From NCBI RefSeq assembly GCF_016900095.1, contig NZ_JACJJP010000004.1:113334-177333 (forward strand): 64,000 nt of DNA. Reading direction: 5' to 3'. The DNA comes from Gemmiger formicilis (GTDB lineage Bacteria; Bacillota; Clostridia; Oscillospirales; Ruminococcaceae). Shown here one piece after another: positions 1-8,491 of this stretch. Position numbers and translations under genes: made by a program. Under the pieces are notes generated by a model. That model was not told the origin of the DNA, searched no databases, and saw only the letters and a list, made by a program, of their open reading frames with translations. Within the stretch, counting starts at the first letter, position 1, and each line of letters opens with the position of its first letter.

Positions 1-289
1 TCTGGTGGGCGTTCATGTTCACATAGCCGCCGCGGGTGAGCTCGGAAGCCAGGCAGGCGCCGATGACTTCGGTGCCGTCCAGGCAGAGGACCGTATCCAC
101 AATGGTGGTGGCGGTGTAATGGCGCACCAGTTCCTGGGCCACCGCGCGGGCCTCGGACAGACGGGTCTTCTGCATGGTGACGTCAATGTAATAGTTGATG
201 TGGCTGTGGCTGGTGGCAAAATGTCCTTTTGCCACGCGCAGCAGAAGATCCTTCTTTTTGGTGGGCAGCTTGACCAGGCTGATGGCCAT
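1..289 (-). CDS. Phosphoribosyltransferase-family protein (orotate PRTase-like), 3' end outside window
   Basis: The N-terminal 96 residues are visible, starting MAISLVKLPTKKKDLL. The ATG is preceded by AAAGGAG, which fixes the start. The text around residues 26-96 (SHINYYIDVT, RAVAQELVRHY, DTVLCLDGTEVIGACLASEL) resembles a clostridial protein usually annotated as an orotate phosphoribosyltransferase or generic PRTase. Such enzymes attach a base to PRPP. The PRPP-binding loop lies beyond the window edge, so substrate and activity cannot be judged. It has its own promoter (see 350-378) and is divergent from the DnaD gene. Confidence 0.6.
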   Translation of the reverse strand, partial: MAISLVKLPTKKKDLLLRVAKGHFATSHSHINYYIDVTMQKTRLSEARAVAQELVRHYTATTIVDTVLCLDGTEVIGACLASELTRGGYVNMNAHQ

Positions 290-349
290 GGAAATCACTC
301 CTTTTTCCACTTTTTGTCTGCACCGCGGGGTGCGGGAGTTATTACTTTT

Positions 350-378
350 ATTGTAAGTTTTTTTCGCTGTGTACGCAA
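350..378 (-). promoter_or_regulatory. Sigma-A promoter of the truncated PRTase gene
   Basis: On the minus strand TTGCGT (373-378) and TACAAT (350-355) are separated by exactly 17 bp, about 60 bp upstream of the ATG. Inference from consensus only. Confidence 0.55.
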
Positions 379-454
379 GCGGCGGGCCCCGGAAATACCC
401 GCCAAGATTTCGTCTTTGTTTTTGTCGGTTTTGCTATGGGGTGCCGGTCCTTGC

Positions 455-483
455 TTTACACCCCGCCCGAGCGATGGTATAAT
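455..483 (+). promoter_or_regulatory. Sigma-A promoter of the dnaD/helicase-loader pair
   Basis: TTTACA (455-460), 17-bp spacer, TATAAT (478-483) with an upstream TGG extension. It lies 41 bp before the ATG of the DnaD-like gene. Confidence 0.75.
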
Positions 484-523
484 ATGGGGAATCAAAACAA
501 GGAACATACGGAGGAAAACAGGC

Positions 524-1429
524 ATGGGATATCGGCTGGCGGCGCACAATGGGGATACGGTGGCAGTGCCCCGTCTGGTGTGGCAGCACCTGCCCCGGGC
601 GGACGGAGACTCGGTGCGGGTGGCGCTGTACCTGATCGGCGGTGGTGCCCCCGACCCGCGTACCATCGCCCATGACCTGGGGCTGAAAAGCATCGAGGCC
701 GCCAAGCGCGCGCTGCAATACTGGGCCGGCGCCGGGCTGCTGGAGAACGACCAGGGCGGTCTGCCCCAGCCCGAGACGCCCAAGGCCCCGCACATCGACC
801 TGACCACCCTGAACGACCCCTATGTGGCGGTGCTGTGCCAGGAGGCCCAGGTTGCTCTGGGACGGGCACTGAGCCGCAGCGAGATGCAGCGGCTGGTGGG
901 GTTATACCTGCAGGACGGCTGGCTGCCCGACGTGATCCTGACCTGCTGCGCCGAAGTGGCCCGGCAAGGCCGGTGCACGGTGGCGGCGGTGAGCCGGGAA
1001 CTGACCCGCTGGCGGGAAGCCGGGGTGGAAACCGGCGCCGATGCCGAGCGTTTTCTGAAGCAGGAGGCGGTGCGGGCTGCCCGCTGGAGCGAGGTGGCCT
1101 TGCAGTTCGGCACCGAGGCGGCCCGCCTGACCCGGTGGGAGCGCAACGCCATCACCCGCTGGTATGAGGAATGGGGCTTTGGCGGCGAGATGATTGCCGA
1201 GGCCCTGCTTCACGCCGAAGCCCACCGCACCGTGCGGTATGTGGACGGTATTCTGCGGTCCTGGCGTGCCCAGGGCCTGACCACGTTGCAGGCGGTGCGG
1301 GGCAAGGGGCAGCTGGCAGGCGCCAACATTCTGGCCACCAGCCAGAAACCCGCCGCCCCCGCCCCGGGCAAGAAGGACCTGTTCCACGCCAACTGGAACG
1401 CCATGTTTGAGGACGAAAAGGAGGACTAA
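524..1429 (+). CDS. dnaD: DnaD-domain replication initiation protein
   Basis: This 301-residue protein fits the Firmicutes DnaD family, which helps load the replicative helicase at origins or restarted forks. The N-terminal ~90 residues look like a winged-helix part (ALYLIGGG, IAHDLGLKSIEAAKRALQYW, a helix-turn-helix-like stretch). Two DnaD-type helical repeats follow: about 100-165 (SEMQRLVGLYLQDGWLPDVI) and about 195-260 (LTRWERNAITRWYEEWGFGGEMI...YVDGILRSW). The start at 524 follows GGAGG and the promoter at 455-483. The adjacent downstream gene, 3 nt away, encodes the ATPase helicase loader, as in many Clostridia. Confidence 0.88.
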   Translation: MGYRLAAHNGDTVAVPRLVWQHLPRADGDSVRVALYLIGGGAPDPRTIAHDLGLKSIEAAKRALQYWAGAGLLENDQGGLPQPETPKAPHIDLTTLNDPYVAVLCQEAQVALGRALSRSEMQRLVGLYLQDGWLPDVILTCCAEVARQGRCTVAAVSRELTRWREAGVETGADAERFLKQEAVRAARWSEVALQFGTEAARLTRWERNAITRWYEEWGFGGEMIAEALLHAEAHRTVRYVDGILRSWRAQGLTTLQAVRGKGQLAGANILATSQKPAAPAPGKKDLFHANWNAMFEDEKED

Positions 1430-1432
1430 GCC

Positions 1433-2401
1433 ATGCGCACCAAGGACGAACTGTTCCGCGAAGCCCAGCGCCATATTGCGGGGCGCCGCCAGCAGGCCGT
1501 GACCCGGGCCGAGCGCATGCGGGCCGCCGCCTTTGCGGCCCATCCTGAACTGGCCGCCGCCGAGGAAGCCCGTGTCCAGGCCGGTCTGGCCCTGACCCTG
1601 GCCGCCGCCCGGGGCGCCGACACCGCCGGGGCCGCCCAGAAGCTGGAAGCCGCAGGCCAGGCCCTGGAAGAAGCCCTGCGCAAGGCGGGGCGCTCCCCCG
1701 CTGACCTGGAGCCCCGGTTTACCTGTCCTTTATGCCACGACACCGGCCTGTACAAAGGGGCCCCCTGCCGCTGCGTGGCCCAGGTAGCCCGCACCCTGCG
1801 GCGGGAGGAGATCAACGCCGCCAGCCCCCTGGCCCTGTGCGGGTTCGATACCTTTGATGTGAACCGCTACCCTGCCGAGGTGGAACCCGAGCTGGGCGGC
1901 CCGCCCCGGGAATACATGGCCAAGGTGTTGCAGTTCTGCCGCCGTTGGGCGGAGAATTTCGGCCCCCAGAGCCCCAACCTGCTGTTCATGGGTGGGGCCG
2001 GGCTGGGCAAGACCCATCTAGCCCTGGCTGTGGCCGACGCCGTGCTGGAAAAAGGGTTTGATGTGCTGTACACCAGCAGTGCCGCCCTGGCTGCCCAGCT
2101 GAGCCGGGAACATTTTGACCGGGACAGTGAGGACAGCTGGCTGGAAGCCTGCAAGGAAGCCGACCTGCTGATTCTGGACGACCTGGGCACCGAGCACATC
2201 ACCGCCCTGACCATCAGCGTCCTGTACGAGCTGGTCAACACCCGCATGCTCTGCCACCGGCCCACCGTGTACACCACCAACATCACCGACCAGGGCATTT
2301 TTGAGGCCCGCTACACCGAGAAGGTATCCAGCCGGATGCTGGGCAACTGCCGGTTGTTCAAATTCTTCGGCGAAGACCAGCGTCTGAAACAGGGTCGGTG
2401 A
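1433..2401 (+). CDS. DnaC/DnaI-like AAA+ helicase loader
   Basis: This 322-residue ATPase should load the hexameric DnaB-type helicase, working with the DnaD protein encoded immediately upstream. Visible features are an N-terminal helical region of about 85 residues, a Zn-finger-like CPLCHDTGLY...CRC near 98-115, a Walker A GGAGLGKTHLALA near 186-198, and a Walker B LLILDDLG near 245-252. The C-terminal PTVYTTNI and SSRMLGNC sensor and arginine-finger regions are also typical. An N-terminal Zn module followed by an AAA+ domain is the DnaI layout. It is translationally coupled to dnaD and ends at a strong terminator. Confidence 0.88.
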   Translation: MRTKDELFREAQRHIAGRRQQAVTRAERMRAAAFAAHPELAAAEEARVQAGLALTLAAARGADTAGAAQKLEAAGQALEEALRKAGRSPADLEPRFTCPLCHDTGLYKGAPCRCVAQVARTLRREEINAASPLALCGFDTFDVNRYPAEVEPELGGPPREYMAKVLQFCRRWAENFGPQSPNLLFMGGAGLGKTHLALAVADAVLEKGFDVLYTSSAALAAQLSREHFDRDSEDSWLEACKEADLLILDDLGTEHITALTISVLYELVNTRMLCHRPTVYTTNITDQGIFEARYTEKVSSRMLGNCRLFKFFGEDQRLKQGR

Positions 2402-2424
2402 TGTTTTTGCCATACAATAAATAT

Positions 2425-2466
2425 CCCCCGCCGTCCGGCCATGCCGGGCAGCGGGGGTCTTTTTGT
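2425..2466. terminator. Bidirectional intrinsic terminator
   Basis: A GC-rich hairpin (cccccgc.../...gcggggg) is followed on the plus strand by TCTTTTTG. It lies between the convergent helicase loader and P-type ATPase genes and can serve both. Confidence 0.8.
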
Positions 2467-2467
2467 T

Positions 2468-4912
2468 TCAGGCAGCGCGGTGCCGCCGCCACAGGGTGTG
2501 GAGTGCCTCCACAGTTTTGGTCAGCAGCCGCAGCACATAAGGTATGACAGCCCAGAAGATGAGCAGCACCAGGCATTCCTGCCGGCCGGGGACCACCAGG
2601 TCCAGCGCCCGGCCGAACAGCGCCACACCGGCCACCGCCAGCACCAGCATACCCACCCAAAGGGCCGTGTGGGTGGGTGTGAAGGGGCGGCAGACCCGCC
2701 ACAGAACCGCAAGTCCCACCCCCAGCATGACCAGGGTGGTCAGGGTGGACAGCATCTCATAGGGCATATCAAAGGCCGCTGCCACGCCTTCCAGGGCCAG
2801 CACCAGCACCAGGTCGGTCAGGCCGCCGGGCAGGGCCGCCCGCAGCACGTTGGGCAGGAATCGCCCGCGCACCAGTTCATGGTTGGGTTCCAGAGCCAGC
2901 ACAAAGGAGGGAATGCCGATGGTCACCGCCGCAATCAGGGTGAGCTGGATGGGCTGCAGCGGATAGGGCAGGGTGATGAACAGCGCCGCCAGGGTGAAGG
3001 TGAAGGAAAACAGATTCTTCACCAGGTAGAGGGCCGCCGAACGCTGGATGTTGTTGATGACCCGCCGGCCTTCGGCCACAACGGCGGGCAGGCCGGAAAA
3101 GTCCGAGTCCAGCAGCACCAGCTGGGCCACCTGGCTGGCCGCCTGTGCGCCGGAAGCCATGGCAATGCCGCAGTCTGCATCCTTGAGGGCCAGCACATCA
3201 TTGACGCCGTCCCCGGTCATGGCCACCGTGTGTCCCGCCGCCTGCATGGCCCGCACCAGCTGCCGTTTCTGGTCCGGGGTCACCCGGCCGAACACGGTAC
3301 ACCGCTCGGCAGCTTCGGCCAGGGCCTCCGGGGTGTGCAGGGTGGTGGCATCCACAAAGTTTTCGGCGCCCGCCACCCCCGCCTGCCGGGCCACCCGGCT
3401 GACGGTGAGGGGGTTATCTCCCGAAATGACCTTGATGGCCACCCCCTGGTCCTCAAAATACCGGAAGGTGCGGGGGGCTTGTGCCCGCACCCGGTTGGTC
3501 AGGGGCAGAAGGGCCAGGAACCGCAGTTTTTGCGGGTCCAGCCCGGTCTTGGGGTCGGGGCGGCCGTCGTAGGCGGCCAGAAGCAGCAACCGGCAGCCCC
3601 GTTCCAGGTAAGATTCCATCTCCAGGCGCAGTTCCCGGGCCCTGGGCCCCGCCACCACATCCGGGGCCCCCACCACAAAGGAACCGTGCTCCCGGAAGGT
3701 GGCGGCGCTCCATTTCCAGGCGGAACTGAAGGGCACCGTGGCGGTGCGCTGCCAGCGCTCTCCCCCCTCCCCCACAAACCGGCGGCAGAGGGCCCGGGCG
3801 GTGTCGTTGTCCGGTTCGGCATCGGCATACAGGCTGCGCAGCACCGTCTCCACCCCGGCCATGGTCCAGCTTTCGTCCAGCAGCTGGGGTTCGCCCGCCT
3901 CCATGCGGTTTTCGGTGATGGTGCCGGTCTTGTCCACACACAGCACATCCACCCGGGCCAGGGTTTCGATGCAGTTCATGTCCTGGGCCAGCACCTTGCG
4001 CCGGGCCAGCCGGATCATGCTGACGGCCAGCGCCACGCTGGTGAGCAGGTACAGCCCTTCGGGGATCATGCCCACCAGGGACGCCACGGTGGCTTCCACC
4101 GCGTCCCGCAAGGTCATGTCCAGGGCCGCAAACTGGTTGAAGAACATCAGGATGCCCAGCGGCACCAGCGCAATGCCGATGAACCGGATCAGCTTGTCCA
4201 GGGAGCGCATCATTTCTCCCTTAGGCACCGTGTGCCCGGCGCGGGCTTCCTCCGCCAGGCGGTTGGCGTAGCTGTCCGCCCCCACATGGGTCAGCTGGGC
4301 CCGGCACCGGCCGGAAATCAGGAAGGAACCCGACCGCAGCACATCCCCGGGGCCTTTTTCCACCGCGTCGGCCTCGCCGGTGATCAGGGCTTCGTTGGCC
4401 TGGGCCGTGCCGGTGCGCACCACCGCGTCGGCACAAATCTGTTCTCCTGCCGTGAACTCCACAATGTCGTCCCGCACCAGTTCTTCCGAGGGAAGCAGGC
4501 AGATGGTTCCATCCCGCACGCAGCGGACCTTGTGTGCCGCCAGCAGGGTCAGCTGATCGATGGTATGCTTGGCCCGCAGCTGCTGCACAATGCCGATGAC
4601 CGCATTGCACACCACCACGCCCAGAAAGCCGGCGTTCAGGTAGGACCCCACCGCAAACAGGCATGCGGCCAGCACCACAAACACCAGATTGAAAAAGGTA
4701 AAGAGGTTGTCCCGCAGGATCTGGCCTTCGGTCTTGCTGGTTCCCCGGGGGGCCTGGTTGGTCAGTCCGGCCTTGGTCCGGGCTTCGGCCTGGGCGGCGG
4801 TCAGCCCTTTTTCCGGCCTGGAATTCACCACCGGCAGCGCGGGTTGTGCGGGTTCGGGCCGGGCCGTATCGGCCGGGCGGCGGACATGCGGCAGGGTGGG
4901 ACGATGCAACAA
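2468..4912 (-). CDS. P-type cation-transporting ATPase, CtpE/Exp7-like
   Basis: An 814-residue membrane pump. It shows the phosphorylation motif DKTGT (Asp about 327), actuator TGE (178-180, in LITGEADAV), hinge GDGVNDVLALKDADCG, and the M4 motif MIPEGLYLLTSVALAVS (about 282-298). MxPEGL in M4 and the short C-terminal membrane domain fit the CtpE/Exp7 branch, where characterised members move Ca2+; the ion here is inferred. The start is a TTG at 4910-4912, preceded by AAAGGAGG at 6-nt spacing; no ATG is as well placed. The gene is monocistronic between terminator 2425-2466 and its own promoter. The first ~60 residues are Pro-rich and cytoplasmic. Confidence 0.88.
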   Translation of the reverse strand: MLHRPTLPHVRRPADTARPEPAQPALPVVNSRPEKGLTAAQAEARTKAGLTNQAPRGTSKTEGQILRDNLFTFFNLVFVVLAACLFAVGSYLNAGFLGVVVCNAVIGIVQQLRAKHTIDQLTLLAAHKVRCVRDGTICLLPSEELVRDDIVEFTAGEQICADAVVRTGTAQANEALITGEADAVEKGPGDVLRSGSFLISGRCRAQLTHVGADSYANRLAEEARAGHTVPKGEMMRSLDKLIRFIGIALVPLGILMFFNQFAALDMTLRDAVEATVASLVGMIPEGLYLLTSVALAVSMIRLARRKVLAQDMNCIETLARVDVLCVDKTGTITENRMEAGEPQLLDESWTMAGVETVLRSLYADAEPDNDTARALCRRFVGEGGERWQRTATVPFSSAWKWSAATFREHGSFVVGAPDVVAGPRARELRLEMESYLERGCRLLLLAAYDGRPDPKTGLDPQKLRFLALLPLTNRVRAQAPRTFRYFEDQGVAIKVISGDNPLTVSRVARQAGVAGAENFVDATTLHTPEALAEAAERCTVFGRVTPDQKRQLVRAMQAAGHTVAMTGDGVNDVLALKDADCGIAMASGAQAASQVAQLVLLDSDFSGLPAVVAEGRRVINNIQRSAALYLVKNLFSFTFTLAALFITLPYPLQPIQLTLIAAVTIGIPSFVLALEPNHELVRGRFLPNVLRAALPGGLTDLVLVLALEGVAAAFDMPYEMLSTLTTLVMLGVGLAVLWRVCRPFTPTHTALWVGMLVLAVAGVALFGRALDLVVPGRQECLVLLIFWAVIPYVLRLLTKTVEALHTLWRRHRAA

Positions 4913-4948
4913 AATCAGCCTCCTTTGCGGATGGGAAAGTTATCCAGC

Positions 4949-4977
4949 ATTATAAAGAGGTTTTTGTGAACAAATAA
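4949..4977 (-). promoter_or_regulatory. Probable promoter of the P-type ATPase gene
   Basis: A perfect TATAAT (minus strand, 4949-4954) lies 37 bp upstream of the TTG start. The -35 at 17 bp (TTATTT) is weak, so the call rests mainly on the -10 box. Confidence 0.4.
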
Positions 4978-5000
4978 AGGGTTGACGGCAAAAAACCGGC

Positions 5001-5031
5001 AAAACAAAAATGCTCCCGGGGTCCGGGAGCA
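5001..5031 (-). terminator. Terminator of prfB
   Basis: On the minus strand a 9-bp perfect stem (TGCTCCCGG/CCGGGAGCA) is followed by TTTTTGTTTT, 14 bp after the prfB stop codon. Confidence 0.85.
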
Positions 5032-5044
5032 TGAAAATGCCAGT

Positions 5045-6166
5045 TTACACTTCCTGCAGCTCGCCGCGGGAAGAGGCTTTCAGGTAGGCGTAGATGAACC
5101 CGTCCAGGTCGCCGTCCATGACAGCCTGCACGTTGCCGCTCTCATAGTTGGTGCGATGGTCCTTGACCAGGGTGTAGGGCATAAAGACGTAGCTGCGGAT
5201 CTGGTGACCCCAGGCGATCTCGTTCTGCACGCCCTTGATGTCGTCGATCTTGTCCTTGTGCTGCTGCAGGGCGATCTGGTACAGCTTGGCCTTCATCATT
5301 TCCATGGCGTACTCACGGTTCTGCAGCTGGCTGCGCTGGGTCTGGCAGGAAGTAACGATGCCGGTGGGCTTGTGGATCAGGCGGACGGCGGAAGAGGTCT
5401 TGTTGATGTGCTGGCCGCCGGCGCCGGAGGAACGGAACACCTGCATTTCGATGTCGTTGGGGTTGATCTCGATCTGGATGTCGTCGTTCAGCTCAGGCAT
5501 GACTTCCAGGCTGGCAAAGCTGGTCTGGCGGCGGGCGTTGGCGTCGAAGGGACTGATGCGCACCAGGCGGTGAACGCCGTTTTCGCTCTTGAGCATACCG
5601 TAGGCGTTGGCGCCCTTGACCATCATGGACGCGCTCTTGATGCCGGCTTCGTCACCGTCCAGCACGTCCAGCACCTCCACCGAGTAGCCGTGGGCTTCGG
5701 CCCAGCGGGTGTACATGCGGTAGAGCATCTCGGCCCAGTCCTGGGCTTCGGTTCCGCCGGTGCCGGCGTGGAAGGTCAGGATGGCGTTGTTGTGGTCGTA
5801 TTCGCCGTTGAGCATGGTCATCAGCTGCAGCTCGTCGATGGCCTTGGCCACCCCTTCCACCGCCTCTTCCCCTTCGGCGGTCAGGGCGGGATCGTTTTCT
5901 TCCTCGATCATCTCCAGCAGGGTGCCCGCCTCCTCATACTGGGTGGACAGCTTGCGGAACCGCTCCAGCTTGTTTTTCAGTTCGCCCATCTCGGAATAAA
6001 CCTTCTGGCTGCGGGCCTGGTCGTCAAAAAAGCCGGGCATGGTCATCTGGTGTTCCAGCTCCGCCAGGCGTTTTTCGCTGGCTTCGATGGACAGCGCATC
6101 CCGCAGATCGTTGACGGCGGTCTGGTAGCCGCCGAGTTTGGATTTCAGTTCGTCAATGGTGATCAT
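5045..6166 (-). CDS. prfB: Peptide chain release factor 2
   Basis: RF2 (373 aa) reads UGA and UAA stop codons. Visible are the N-terminal coiled-coil domain (1-115), the codon-recognition motif SPF (VRISPFDANARR), and the peptidyl-hydrolase GGQ in SSGAGGQHINKT. The reading frame is continuous from ATG 6166. Around codon 25, where many prfB genes carry an in-frame UGA and a +1 frameshift site, the text is LRDALSIEASEKRL with no UGA and no CUU-UGA slip site, so the autoregulatory frameshift is absent. The SD is weak (AGGGG). A very good promoter lies at 6206-6234 and a terminator follows, so it is monocistronic. Confidence 0.95.
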   Translation of the reverse strand: MITIDELKSKLGGYQTAVNDLRDALSIEASEKRLAELEHQMTMPGFFDDQARSQKVYSEMGELKNKLERFRKLSTQYEEAGTLLEMIEEENDPALTAEGEEAVEGVAKAIDELQLMTMLNGEYDHNNAILTFHAGTGGTEAQDWAEMLYRMYTRWAEAHGYSVEVLDVLDGDEAGIKSASMMVKGANAYGMLKSENGVHRLVRISPFDANARRQTSFASLEVMPELNDDIQIEINPNDIEMQVFRSSGAGGQHINKTSSAVRLIHKPTGIVTSCQTQRSQLQNREYAMEMMKAKLYQIALQQHKDKIDDIKGVQNEIAWGHQIRSYVFMPYTLVKDHRTNYESGNVQAVMDGDLDGFIYAYLKASSRGELQEV

Positions 6167-6205
6167 ATATCAATACCCCTAAGTTTATGATAGTTATACA
6201 GGATA

Positions 6206-6234
6206 AGTATAAACCATAACCCAACACTTGTAAA
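6206..6234 (-). promoter_or_regulatory. Sigma-A promoter of prfB
   Basis: Minus strand TTTACA (6229-6234), 17-bp spacer, TATACT (6206-6211), about 40 bp upstream of the prfB ATG. Confidence 0.75.
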
Positions 6235-6268
6235 GAGTCGCTGCGGCGCATTGTTCACGGAAAATTCT

Positions 6269-6297
6269 TTGCTTTCGCCGTTGGCATGGTGTATAAT
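6269..6297 (+). promoter_or_regulatory. Sigma-A promoter of the RING/DUF2628-like gene
   Basis: TTGCTT (6269-6274), 17-bp spacer, TATAAT (6292-6297). It lies 52 bp upstream of the ATG at 6349 and is divergent from the prfB promoter. Confidence 0.75.
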
Positions 6298-6348
6298 GAT
6301 TTCTGATAATAGCCGCTTTGGCGCGGCTTATGAATCACGGAGGCTACC

Positions 6349-7362
6349 ATGAGCAATTATACAGGCAGCACATGTCCTGTGTGCCATAAACCTTTCACCC
6401 CCACCGACGATGTGGTCGTCTGCCCGGACTGCGGCACCCCATACCACCGCGTCTGCTGGCCCCGGGACGGTGTGTGCGTCAACGCCGCCCGTCACGGCAC
6501 CAGCTTTGAATGGAAGCCGGACGGCGAGGCCGACGACGGCCAGCCCGCCTGCCCCAACTGCGGGGCCCACAACCCGGCGGGGGCTCACTTCTGCAACCAC
6601 TGCGGCGTTCCCCTGCCGGATCATCCCCAGAATGCCGGGCAGCAGCCCGGTGCCCAGGGCGGTGCCAACGCGGCCCAGCGCCCCATCTATGAAAACCCCA
6701 ACTACGATGGCCCCAATCCACGCCGGGACAACGCCGCCCCCCACATTGACGCCTACACCGCCGGGCCGGACGGACTGTACCGCCGGGAGGTGGGACCGGA
6801 TGATCCCATCGACGGCATCAAGGCCCGGGATTGGGCCACCTTCGTGGGGCCGTCCAGCCTGTATTATCTGATGCAGTTTTTCCGGATGGAACAGACCCAC
6901 CACAAGGTCAGCCTGTCCTTCTCGGCCTTTCTCTTCGGCCCCATCTACTTCTTCTACCGCAAAATGTGGAAGCTGGGGGCGCTGTTCGCCGCCCTGGACC
7001 TGCTGGTCACCGTCCCCACCTACCTGTCCCTGCTGGTGCTCTCCCATGCGCCCATCGTCAGCGGCATGAGCACCGAATGGCTGATCCCCGCCATGAACGT
7101 CTGCGCCGTAGTCAGCTGGGTGGTCATGCTGGTGCGGGCCCTGTTTGCCGGGTACTGGTACAAGAAAGCCTGCACCGACCGCATCCATTCCATCTATGAC
7201 CGTATTCCCGAAGGGCAGGACCGGCAGGATATGCTGGCCCTGCGGGGCGGCGTGTCTGTACCCGCGGTGGTGATCTATCTGGTGGCCTGCCTGGCCCTGA
7301 CCTGGGTAATGGTGGCGCTGGGTGTGACCCCTGCGGCGGCCATCTCCATGTTCGGAATGTAA
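6349..7362 (+). CDS. Prokaryotic-RING / zinc-ribbon membrane protein, DUF2628-like
   Basis: A 337-residue protein with two N-terminal metal modules. The first is RING-like: CPVCHKPF...VVCPDCGTPYHRVCW (9-44), matching the prokaryotic RING family 1 pattern. The second is a zinc ribbon: CPNCGAHNPAGAHFCNHCG (64-86). A Pro/Asn/Gly-rich linker leads to a C-terminal membrane region from about 195 (SFSAFLFGPIYFFYRKMWKLG, then three or four hydrophobic helices), which resembles DUF2628. Function is unknown; such proteins are often annotated only as zinc-ribbon membrane proteins. SD GGAGG precedes the ATG. The sugar nucleotidyltransferase follows 59 bp downstream without an evident terminator. Confidence 0.72.
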   Translation: MSNYTGSTCPVCHKPFTPTDDVVVCPDCGTPYHRVCWPRDGVCVNAARHGTSFEWKPDGEADDGQPACPNCGAHNPAGAHFCNHCGVPLPDHPQNAGQQPGAQGGANAAQRPIYENPNYDGPNPRRDNAAPHIDAYTAGPDGLYRREVGPDDPIDGIKARDWATFVGPSSLYYLMQFFRMEQTHHKVSLSFSAFLFGPIYFFYRKMWKLGALFAALDLLVTVPTYLSLLVLSHAPIVSGMSTEWLIPAMNVCAVVSWVVMLVRALFAGYWYKKACTDRIHSIYDRIPEGQDRQDMLALRGGVSVPAVVIYLVACLALTWVMVALGVTPAAAISMFGM

Positions 7363-7421
7363 AATTGTAATACGGCCGGGCATCCTCAGGGAGTCCGGCG
7401 GCAAATACAGGAGGAATTTTT

Positions 7422-8348
7422 ATGAAAACCACCCTGGTTATTATGGCAGCCGGCATCGGCTCCCGGTACGGCGGCGGCATCAAGCAGCTGGCGGCCGTGG
7501 GCCCCAACGGCGAAATCATCATGGATTATTCCATCCATGACGCCATCGAAGCCGGTTTCGACAAGATTGTGTTCATCATCCGCCGGGATATTGAGGAAGC
7601 CTTCCGGGAAGCCATCGGCGACCGGATTCAGGGCATCTGCGCCGGGCTGGGCGTGGAGCTGGGCTACGCCTTCCAGGAGCTGGACGCTCTGCCCGCCGGT
7701 GTGACCCTGCCCGAGGGCCGCACCAAGCCCTGGGGTACCGGCCAGGCCGTGCTGGCCTGCAAAGACCAGCTGGACACCCCCTTTGCGGTCATCAACGCCG
7801 ACGACTACTACGGCAAACAGGCCTTTGTGCTGCTGCATGACTTTTTGCAGAACTACACCCCCGATAAGCCGGGTGATCTGGCCATGGCGGGCTTTGTGCT
7901 GAAGAACACCCTGAGCGACAACGGCGCCGTGACCCGCGGCATCTGCCGCATGAATGACGCCGGATATCTGACCGGCGTGGACGAGACTTCCGGCATTGAA
8001 AAGACTGCCGACGGCGCCCAGGCAGGCGGCAAGGTCATCGACGCCGACAGCCTGGTTTCCATGAACATGTGGGCCTTGACCCCCGAGTTCGTGACCATGC
8101 TGGAGCAGGGCTTTGTGGACTTCTTCGGCGGCATTGCCGGCAACGAGATGAAGGCCGAATATCTGCTGCCCATCTTCATCGACAGCCTGCTCAAGCAGGG
8201 CAAGGTGGACGTGAAGGTTCTGCCCACCCATGACCGCTGGTTCGGCGTGACCTACCAGGAGGACAAGCCCGTGGTGGTGGAGTCCTTTGCCAAACTGATC
8301 GAGGCTGGCGTGTACCAGAAAGATCTGTTCAGCGATCTGCGCAAGTAA
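7422..8348 (+). CDS. Sugar-phosphate nucleotidyltransferase (NDP-sugar pyrophosphorylase family)
   Basis: This 308-residue enzyme should couple NTP with a sugar 1-phosphate to give an NDP-sugar. It begins with the family signature MAAGIGSRYGGGIKQL (8-23; glycine-rich loop with Arg and Lys) and has INADDYYG (about 125-132), the metal-binding Asp region. The C-terminal half (GNEMKAEYLLP, VLPTHDRWFGVTYQED) is typical of the variant found beside class II GalT in Firmicutes. With galT directly downstream, a role in making UDP-glucose or UDP-HexNAc for galactose or GNB/LNB metabolism is plausible but not proven. SD AGGAGG is 8 nt from the ATG. Confidence 0.8.
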   Translation: MKTTLVIMAAGIGSRYGGGIKQLAAVGPNGEIIMDYSIHDAIEAGFDKIVFIIRRDIEEAFREAIGDRIQGICAGLGVELGYAFQELDALPAGVTLPEGRTKPWGTGQAVLACKDQLDTPFAVINADDYYGKQAFVLLHDFLQNYTPDKPGDLAMAGFVLKNTLSDNGAVTRGICRMNDAGYLTGVDETSGIEKTADGAQAGGKVIDADSLVSMNMWALTPEFVTMLEQGFVDFFGGIAGNEMKAEYLLPIFIDSLLKQGKVDVKVLPTHDRWFGVTYQEDKPVVVESFAKLIEAGVYQKDLFSDLRK

Positions 8349-8366
8349 AAAACAGGAATTTCTTTC

Positions 8367-8399
8367 CGCCCCGGCTCGTTCTGCGCCGGGGCGCTTTGG
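8367..8399 (+). terminator. Probable terminator between nucleotidyltransferase and galT
   Basis: A 9-bp perfect GC stem (CGCCCCGGC/GCCGGGGCG) is followed by CTTTGGT. The U-tract is poor, so partial read-through into galT is likely. Confidence 0.5.
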
Positions 8400-8491
8400 T
8401 ACGCAGGAACGAAAATCACAAAACAATGACATTACTGGGCATGGAAAGAGAGGGCAAAATGCGGTATCGTAAAAACAGGAGGGATATCAGT

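Noticed and set aside
6060..6120. Programmed frameshift site in prfB
   Set aside because: No in-frame UGA and no slippery CUU-UGA exist near codon 25; the frame is continuous.
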